Part shown: one piece after another, positions 59,224 through 64,000 of the stretch | Layout: each line of letters opens with the position of its first letter | How positions within the stretch are numbered: position 1 is the first letter of the stretch | Assembly (NCBI GenBank): GCA_036268485.1 | Contig: DATAUC010000042.1 | Span: forward strand, 184,556-248,555 | Source: Bog-473 sp036268485 | GTDB taxonomy: Bacteria; Actinomycetota; Acidimicrobiia; Acidimicrobiales; RAAP-2 | DNA length: 64,000 nucleotides | Direction: 5' to 3' | Notes under the pieces: generated by a model | What the model saw: only the letters and a program-made list of their open reading frames with translations | The model's database searches: none | What the model was told of the DNA's origin: nothing | Made by a program: the position numbers and the translations under genes

Positions 59224-60846
59224 CTAGGTAGCGGGCTCCAGTTCGTCGATCGACTCGGCCCTGTGCCGCTTGTAGTCGACTTTGCCGTTGGGAGCGCGTC
59301 CGATGGTGGTGACGGTGCGCACCCGGCGCGGCGCCTTGTAGCTGGCCAGGCGCTCCTTGACGTGGTCGATGAGCTCGATCTCGGCCGGCACCGGTGCGCT
59401 GTCGTCCAGCTCGACCACGGCCACGATCTGCTCGCCGTAGGTCGGGTGCGGGATGCCGACGACGACGGCGTCGCGCACGGCGCCGTGGGTCTTGAGCGAT
59501 TCCTCGACCTCTTCGGGGAAGATCTTCTCGCCGCCCGAGTTGATGCAGACCGAGCCCCGGCCCAGCAGGTGGATGGTGCCGTCGGCGTCGACCTGGGCGA
59601 AGTCGCCCGGGATGGAGTAGCGCACCCCGTCGATCTCCTTGAACGTGCGGTCCGACTTCTCCTCATCCTTGTAATAGCCGAGCGGGTTGCGGCCGCCGAG
59701 GGCCAGCACGCCGATGTCCTCGGAGCCCGGTGTCGCCTCGGTGCCGTCCTCCATCAGCACCTTCACGTCGGGGCCGAGCGTGAACTTGGCCGTGGCCGCC
59801 GCGTTGCCGGCGCCGCTGACCGAGACGCCCATACCCAGCGCCTCCGATGAGCTGAAGGCATCCACCAGCAGCATGCCGGCGTGGTGGGCCAGCAGTTCCT
59901 GCTTGATCGACTCGCTCCACATGGCGCCCGACGAGATGACCATCATGAGCGAGCTCAAGTTCCAGTGGCCCGGCTGCTCATTGAGGGCGCTGATGAGCGG
60001 GCGCGAGAAGGGATCGCCCACGATGACGAGGCCGTTGACGCCTTCGCGCTCGACCGTATCGAGGAGTTCGACCGGGTCGTACTTGCGGGACTCCAGCAGG
60101 CAGACCGTGCCGCCCTCGGCCAGGTTGGTGTAGGCGGTGAAGCCGCCGGTGCCGTGCATGAGCGGGCAGGCCGGCATGAGGGTGACGCCGGCCGGGTTGG
60201 CCGTGAGGGCTTCTCGGATCGCCTCGGTGCCGCCGTCGGCCGGGTAGCCCCGCACGCCGCTGGCGATGAGGCGGGCGAAGAGGTCGTCCTGGCGCCACAT
60301 GACGCCCTTGGGCATGCCGGTGGTGCCGCCGGTGTAGAGCATGAAGAGGTCGTCGCCGCTGCGGCCCCAGGGAGCGGCCGTGCGACCGGTGGCGGCCTTG
60401 GCCGCGTCGTCGTAGGGAGTGGCCCAGTCCGGGCAGGGGCCCGAGCCCTCGTCGACCCAGAGCCAACCCTTGACTCCCGGTACCCGGTCGAAAATTCCCT
60501 CGATACGGTCAGCGAACGCCCCATGGAACACCACGGCCACGGCGTCGGCGTTCTCCCATAGGTAGGACAGCTCGTCGTCGCCGTAGCGGTAATTGGTGTT
60601 GACCGGGACCAGGCCGATCTTGGCCGCGGCGAAGGTGGTCTGCAGGTACTCGGGGCAGTTGTAGAGATAGACGGCCACCTTGTCCTGCTGGACCACACCG
60701 AGGTCGAGCAGCCACTGGGCGATGCCGTCGGCGCCCCGGTCGAACTCGCCCCAGCTCACCTGACGGTCGCCCTGCGTGATGGCGATGCCGTCGGGCTTCA
60801 CATCGGCCACGGTTTCCCACACGTCGCCGTAGTTCCAGTTCGTCAT
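59224..60846 (-). CDS. Acyl-CoA synthetase, FadD19-like (second copy)
   Basis: 540 residues from ATG 60846, after GAGGGG. Motifs match those of the gene at 52291: LYTGGTTGMPKGVMWRQDD, VDAFSSSEALG, YSIPGDFAQVDADGTIHLLGRG, INSGGEKIFPEEVE, and PNGKVDYKRHR at the end. Divergent from an acyl-CoA dehydrogenase. Different A5 region (SSSEALG rather than SSEGGNNG) suggests another side-chain or fatty acid substrate. No KstR-like palindrome is seen in its upstream region. Confidence 0.92.
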   Translation of the reverse strand: MTNWNYGDVWETVADVKPDGIAITQGDRQVSWGEFDRGADGIAQWLLDLGVVQQDKVAVYLYNCPEYLQTTFAAAKIGLVPVNTNYRYGDDELSYLWENADAVAVVFHGAFADRIEGIFDRVPGVKGWLWVDEGSGPCPDWATPYDDAAKAATGRTAAPWGRSGDDLFMLYTGGTTGMPKGVMWRQDDLFARLIASGVRGYPADGGTEAIREALTANPAGVTLMPACPLMHGTGGFTAYTNLAEGGTVCLLESRKYDPVELLDTVEREGVNGLVIVGDPFSRPLISALNEQPGHWNLSSLMMVISSGAMWSESIKQELLAHHAGMLLVDAFSSSEALGMGVSVSGAGNAAATAKFTLGPDVKVLMEDGTEATPGSEDIGVLALGGRNPLGYYKDEEKSDRTFKEIDGVRYSIPGDFAQVDADGTIHLLGRGSVCINSGGEKIFPEEVEESLKTHGAVRDAVVVGIPHPTYGEQIVAVVELDDSAPVPAEIELIDHVKERLASYKAPRRVRTVTTIGRAPNGKVDYKRHRAESIDELEPAT

Positions 60847-60916
60847 TGCCGACCCCTCTTCCCTGGTGCTGCGCCCCACTCGGCAGCAGTTGCGGCGATG
60901 AGCCTACGCTGCCGGC

Positions 60917-62068
60917 GTGGATCTCGGCCTGCCCGGAGAAGATGACCCCCGCCGCTTGGATGTTCGGCAATGGCTGGCGGCCCATCCGTCGCCGTCGGGC
61001 CGGCAATTGGCTGAAGCGGGCTACGTGGTGCCGCATTGGGCGCCGCCCTTCGGTCTGGACGCCGATCCTTTGACTCAGTTGATGATCGACGAGGAGCTGC
61101 GGGCGGCCGGCGTGCGGCGTCCTATCAACCCCATCGGCATTGGCTGGGCTGGGCCCACGCTCATGTACGCCGGCACCGAGGAGCAAAAGGATCGCTGGCT
61201 GTGGTCGCTGCTCTCGGGCGAGGACTTCTGGTGCCAGCTCTTCTCCGAGCCCGGCGCCGGCTCCGACCTGGCTGCGCTGTCGACCAAGGCCGTGCGGGAC
61301 GGCGATCACTACGTGGTCAACGGATCGAAGATATGGACCAGCTACGGGCACATCGCCCGCTGGGGGATCCTGCTGGCCCGGACCGATCCCGGCGCCACGA
61401 AGCACCACGGCATCTCGTATTTCGTCTGCCCGATGGATCTGCCCGGTATCGAGATACGACCGCTCATCGATATGACGGGTGAGCACGCCTTCAACGAGGT
61501 CTTTTTCACTGACGTCCGCATCCCGGCGGACCACCTCGTCGGGGCGGAACACAACGGCTGGGAATTGGCCAAAGTCACCCTGGGCAACGAGCGGGTCTCG
61601 CTGTCCGGTGAGGGCGCGCTGTGGGGCATGGGGCCGACGGCGGAGGATCTGGTCGAGTTGGTGCGCAGTGGTGGTGGTGGTTCTGGTGGTTCTGGTGCTG
61701 GTCTGGATGCGGCGCTGGATCCGTCGCTGCGGGACCGGCTCGTCTCGGTCTGGATGGAGGCCCAGATTCTGCGGGTGTTGCGTCTGCGCATGGTCTCGGC
61801 CGTTTTGGCTGGACGGGTGCCCGGGCCCGAGGCCTCGGTGCGCAAGGCCATCGCCGACGAGCACGGGCAGCACATCATGACGCTGGCCCGCGACCTGGCC
61901 GGAGCGCACGGGATGCTTTTGGGGACCGATCCGGTGGGCCGGTCGGGGGATTCGACCTGGTCCCGGGGGTTCCTCTTCGGTCCGGCACTGACCGTCGGGG
62001 GCGGCACGGCCCAGGTCCAGCGCAACATCGTGGCCGAGAAGGTGCTGGGCCTGCCCCGGGATACGTAG
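60917..62068 (+). CDS. Acyl-CoA dehydrogenase with Gly-Ser linker
   Basis: 383 residues, GTG start. Motifs: FSEPGAGSDLAALSTKAV, NGSKIWTSYGHIARWG, and the C-terminal GGGTAQVQRNIVAEKVLGL. Between about residues 251 and 268 there is a natural low-complexity linker SGGGGSGGSGAGLD, encoded by a run of GGT and TCT codons, unlike the GGC-rich surroundings. It lies where the middle and C-terminal domains meet. It is divergent from the second FadD19-like gene, so the pair may act in sequence. Confidence 0.9.
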   Translation: MDLGLPGEDDPRRLDVRQWLAAHPSPSGRQLAEAGYVVPHWAPPFGLDADPLTQLMIDEELRAAGVRRPINPIGIGWAGPTLMYAGTEEQKDRWLWSLLSGEDFWCQLFSEPGAGSDLAALSTKAVRDGDHYVVNGSKIWTSYGHIARWGILLARTDPGATKHHGISYFVCPMDLPGIEIRPLIDMTGEHAFNEVFFTDVRIPADHLVGAEHNGWELAKVTLGNERVSLSGEGALWGMGPTAEDLVELVRSGGGGSGGSGAGLDAALDPSLRDRLVSVWMEAQILRVLRLRMVSAVLAGRVPGPEASVRKAIADEHGQHIMTLARDLAGAHGMLLGTDPVGRSGDSTWSRGFLFGPALTVGGGTAQVQRNIVAEKVLGLPRDT

Positions 62069-62237
62069 GTCGTTCGTTCCAGCCTGGCGCCGGCCCGAAA
62101 TGGCGGTGGCTGAGCTTGCTATCGTGCGGGAACTGACGGGAATGGAGCCAGAATTTCAGGGTGCGGGCGCAAGATTCGGCCTCAGTCGACGTTGCGCTAT
62201 GTGGGAATCCGGTTCCGGCGGAAAAGTGGGGATATTC

Positions 62238-63089
62238 ATGAAGAAGCTCTTGGTCACGGGCGCGTTGGCCCTCCTCGGCGCGGTGGTGCCGGCGGGAATG
62301 GTCGGGACGGCGGGAGCGTCGGTGACGCACGACCCCATCCTGGGTAAGCACGTGGTGCACCTCAACCGCCTGAGCGCCGGCGCCCTGCACAACGGCACCG
62401 CCGTGCAGTCGCCCAACTGGTCAGGCTACGCCGACAGCGGTGACACCTTTACCTCGGTTTCGGCCCAGTGGATCGAGCCTGCCGTAACCTGCCACGCCGG
62501 CGGGGGCGGCCTCCTCGGCCTCGGCTCCTCGGCCACCTATGCCGCCTTCTGGGTCGGCCTGGACGGCTACTCCTCCACCTCGGTGGAGCAGGACGGCGCC
62601 GACTCGGACTGTTTGGCCTCGGGAGCCCCGAACTACTACGCCTGGTACGAGATGTACCCGGCCAGCCCGGTCGACCTGTCGCAGACCACCTACCCGGTGA
62701 CTCCGGGCGACCACATGGCCGCCGCCGTGAAGTCCAACACGGCCGGCACGTCCTTCACTCTGGCCCTGGTCGACACCAGCACGCAGCACGCGGGCTGGAT
62801 GTTCTCCACCACGGTCTCGTCCAGCGGCTTGCCCCGTTCATCGGCTGAGTGGGTCGCCGAGGCGCCGACTTCGTGCTCGCTCCTGATCTTCTGCGCCACC
62901 GTGGGCCTGTCCAACTTCGGCAGCGTGGCCTTCTCCAACGCGCAGGCCACCGATGTGGCCGGCAAGACGGGTTCGATCAGCAGCTTCACCGACACGCCTT
63001 TGCAGATGGCTTCCAACGGATCGGTTGAGGCCACGCCGTCACCGCTCACGGCAGGTGGCACCGCCTTCACCGATACCTGGGGCAGCTAA
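62238..63089 (+). CDS. Secreted G1 (eqolisin-type) glutamic endopeptidase
   Basis: 283 residues from ATG 62238, whose signal peptide is KKLLVTGALALLGAVVPAG to about GTAGA. NWSGYA and SAQWIEP hold Gln77; SSAEWVAEAP holds Glu204, matching the Gln-Glu dyad of scytalidoglutamic peptidase. These enzymes cleave proteins at acid pH. Two cysteines (C85, C125) could pair. Unusual in bacteria compared with fungi, but known in acid-soil bacteria. Confidence 0.85.
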   Translation: MKKLLVTGALALLGAVVPAGMVGTAGASVTHDPILGKHVVHLNRLSAGALHNGTAVQSPNWSGYADSGDTFTSVSAQWIEPAVTCHAGGGGLLGLGSSATYAAFWVGLDGYSSTSVEQDGADSDCLASGAPNYYAWYEMYPASPVDLSQTTYPVTPGDHMAAAVKSNTAGTSFTLALVDTSTQHAGWMFSTTVSSSGLPRSSAEWVAEAPTSCSLLIFCATVGLSNFGSVAFSNAQATDVAGKTGSISSFTDTPLQMASNGSVEATPSPLTAGGTAFTDTWGS

Positions 63090-63127
63090 CCCTTAGGGGC
63101 GCTGGGCTGAGCTGAGCTGGGCTGGGA

Positions 63128-63146
63128 GCCCGGGCATGGAGCCCGG
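63128..63146. terminator. Hairpin between convergent genes
   Basis: CCGGGC (63130-63135) and GCCCGG (63141-63146) pair around ATGGA, between the peptidase and riboflavin synthase genes. It is preceded by a GCTGGGCTGAGCTGAGCTGG low-complexity stretch. Confidence 0.45.
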
Positions 63147-63623
63147 CTACAGGTCGAGCGGACCGGCGTCGCCGAAGCCCTGCCGGATGCCCTGTCCGGC
63201 CCGCTCGATCAGCTTCTCGGGCTCGTAGAGCATCTGGTAGGCGTTGAGCGCATGGTCGCGTGAGCGGTTCTTGAACACCATGGCCAGTGTGGCCGGGTCG
63301 TCGGACTCGTCCTCGTGGACAAAAACCTCGAGAATGTGGGTGTTGGTCATGAGCTGGGCCGACATGATCCCGGTCGAGGCCTCGTGTGCGCAAACCTTGT
63401 CCACCTCTGCACTGCCGGGCATACCCAGGGCCACGATGATGCGGCAGCCCTCCTCTTCAATGAGCTTCTTGGCTGCCACGGCCAGGTCCTTGAAGCCGGG
63501 CACGGTGCGGCGGATGACCTCGAAGCGGGTGCCGTGGCCCACACACTGCTTCAGGGCATCGAGGGCCTCGCCGCCCATGTCGTAGCGGGCGAACATGGTG
63601 TCGACCACGCCGATTTTGTCCAT
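63147..63623 (-). CDS. ribC: Archaeal-type riboflavin synthase (RibC-like)
   Basis: 158 residues. The sequence matches the archaeal riboflavin synthase family closely: KIGVVDTMFARYDMGGEAL, TVPGFKDLAVAAKKLIEEEG, ALGMPGSAEVDKVCAHEAS, AQLMTNTHILEVFVHEDES, and RAGQGIRQGFGDAGPLDL. It makes riboflavin from two molecules of 6,7-dimethyl-8-ribityllumazine. Most actinobacteria use the unrelated two-domain bacterial RibE. An ATG at 63623 gives the family N-terminus; a GTG 12 codons upstream is possible. The gene stands alone between a peptidase and a DUF222 gene. Confidence 0.88.
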   Translation of the reverse strand: MDKIGVVDTMFARYDMGGEALDALKQCVGHGTRFEVIRRTVPGFKDLAVAAKKLIEEEGCRIIVALGMPGSAEVDKVCAHEASTGIMSAQLMTNTHILEVFVHEDESDDPATLAMVFKNRSRDHALNAYQMLYEPEKLIERAGQGIRQGFGDAGPLDL

Positions 63624-63736
63624 GCTCCAGTATCGCGGATTGGTTGTGCGACGGTGCACCGTCCGCGTATCCGCGTATCAGGGCTTGAATCGGGTCGAGG
63701 TCGGCAGATGTCACACCCCTTCCGCATCATGTCGGA

Positions 63737-64000
63737 GTGGTCGTAACTGCTGCTGCCGAACTGAAGCGCCCCTCCTCTGGCCGTCGCACCCGCCCGGCCT
63801 GTCGCAACTTCGGCGGGGATGCCAAGTCCTTGGCCCTGGCGGTCCGGATCGCCGCCCACGGTCGGGCCCTGGCTGCCCGCACCAGCACCCTGTTCGTCCT
63901 CATCGCCGAATACGACGAGACCGAGGCCTGGCGGGGTGATGGCGCGGTCTCCATGCCCGCCTGGATGGTCCAGTCCCTTCAAATCTCCCCCGGCACCGCC
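63737..64000 (+). CDS. DUF222 / HNH endonuclease family protein (5' part)
   Basis: 88 codons are present before the window ends. VRIAAHGRALAARTSTLFV followed by GDGAVSMPAWMVQSLQISPG is typical of the DUF222 domain found in 13E12-type actinobacterial proteins, which usually carry an HNH nuclease motif later on. The HNH part lies outside the window. A GTG at 63737 is the best start. Confidence 0.75.
   Translation, partial: MVVTAAAELKRPSSGRRTRPACRNFGGDAKSLALAVRIAAHGRALAARTSTLFVLIAEYDETEAWRGDGAVSMPAWMVQSLQISPGTA

Noticed and set aside
60509..61909. 466-codon minus-strand open frame across the FadE/FadD19 divergent region
   Set aside because: It spans parts of two real genes and their promoter region and has no domain.
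1..64000. CRISPR arrays, insertion sequences, phage or integrase genes, tRNA genes
   Set aside because: No repeat-spacer pattern, transposase or integrase motif, or cloverleaf-like intergenic segment was seen by reading. A tRNAscan or ISfinder search could still find something missed.

Overview
The window is high-GC DNA from an actinobacterium. GTG and TTG starts are common, genes overlap by ATGA or GTGA, and the protein families (coenzyme F420-type luciferase-like oxidoreductases, DUF2510 and CPBP membrane proteins, DUF222/HNH, an igr-type steroid side-chain operon, a MhuD-like haem oxygenase) are actinobacterial. The long Ig-repeat secreted proteins, the mannose/phosphomannomutase cluster and the acid-type secreted peptidases fit a soil Acidimicrobiia-like lineage. 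That placement is an inference from gene content; there is no rRNA or marker phylogeny here. No tRNA, rRNA, CRISPR array or insertion sequence was seen.

Layout. 1-8716: the 5' part of ftsH (minus strand), then a plus-strand run for envelope and mannose metabolism (CPBP protease, large PTPS-related membrane protein, phosphomannomutase ManB, Trm112-like, SIS-domain isomerase, GNAT, GT2). 8713-12512: a thiolase divergent from a pair of acyl-CoA dehydrogenases. 12594-17800: a lasso-peptide locus with nucleotidyltransferase, PqqD-like B1, McjB-like B2, short asparagine-synthetase-like cyclase C, HPr-kinase-like protein, a 49-residue precursor, and a multiply frameshifted ABC exporter. 18232-25996: two giant secreted Ig-repeat proteins. 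26062-30755: metallopeptidase, small membrane proteins (one frameshifted), a secreted S53-type peptidase with three FnIII domains, and a PKD lipoprotein. 30759-34410: a minus-strand CYP125-like P450 operon with two luciferase-like oxidoreductases. 34641-37522: an adenylate-cyclase/ATPase regulator with a late frameshift. 37620-42625: a five-gene operon matching the mycobacterial igr genes (FadE29, ChsH2, FadE28, ChsH1, Ltp2). 42668-64000: acyl-CoA synthetases (one FadD17-like, two FadD19-like), another luciferase-like oxidoreductase, a MhuD-like oxygenase, an epoxide-hydrolase-like protein, assorted membrane and hydrolase genes, a secreted glutamic peptidase, an archaeal-type riboflavin synthase, and the start of a DUF222 protein.

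How it works together. Much of the window looks like a dispersed steroid side-chain catabolic regulon: P450 oxidation, CoA activation (FadD), heteromeric FadE dehydrogenases, ChsH1/ChsH2 hydratase, Ltp2 retro-aldolase and thiolase. Five promoter regions of these genes carry a palindrome of the form TNNAAC-NN-GTTNNA, the shape of the mycobacterial KstR operator, so one TetR-type regulator probably controls them. No kstR gene lies in the window.

The most novel item is the lasso-peptide locus. Its predicted product is a very aliphatic 23-residue core with a Gly1-Asp9 ring. It comes with two possible tailoring genes, a cyclase lacking the usual N-terminal glutaminase domain, and an exporter that is a pseudogene.
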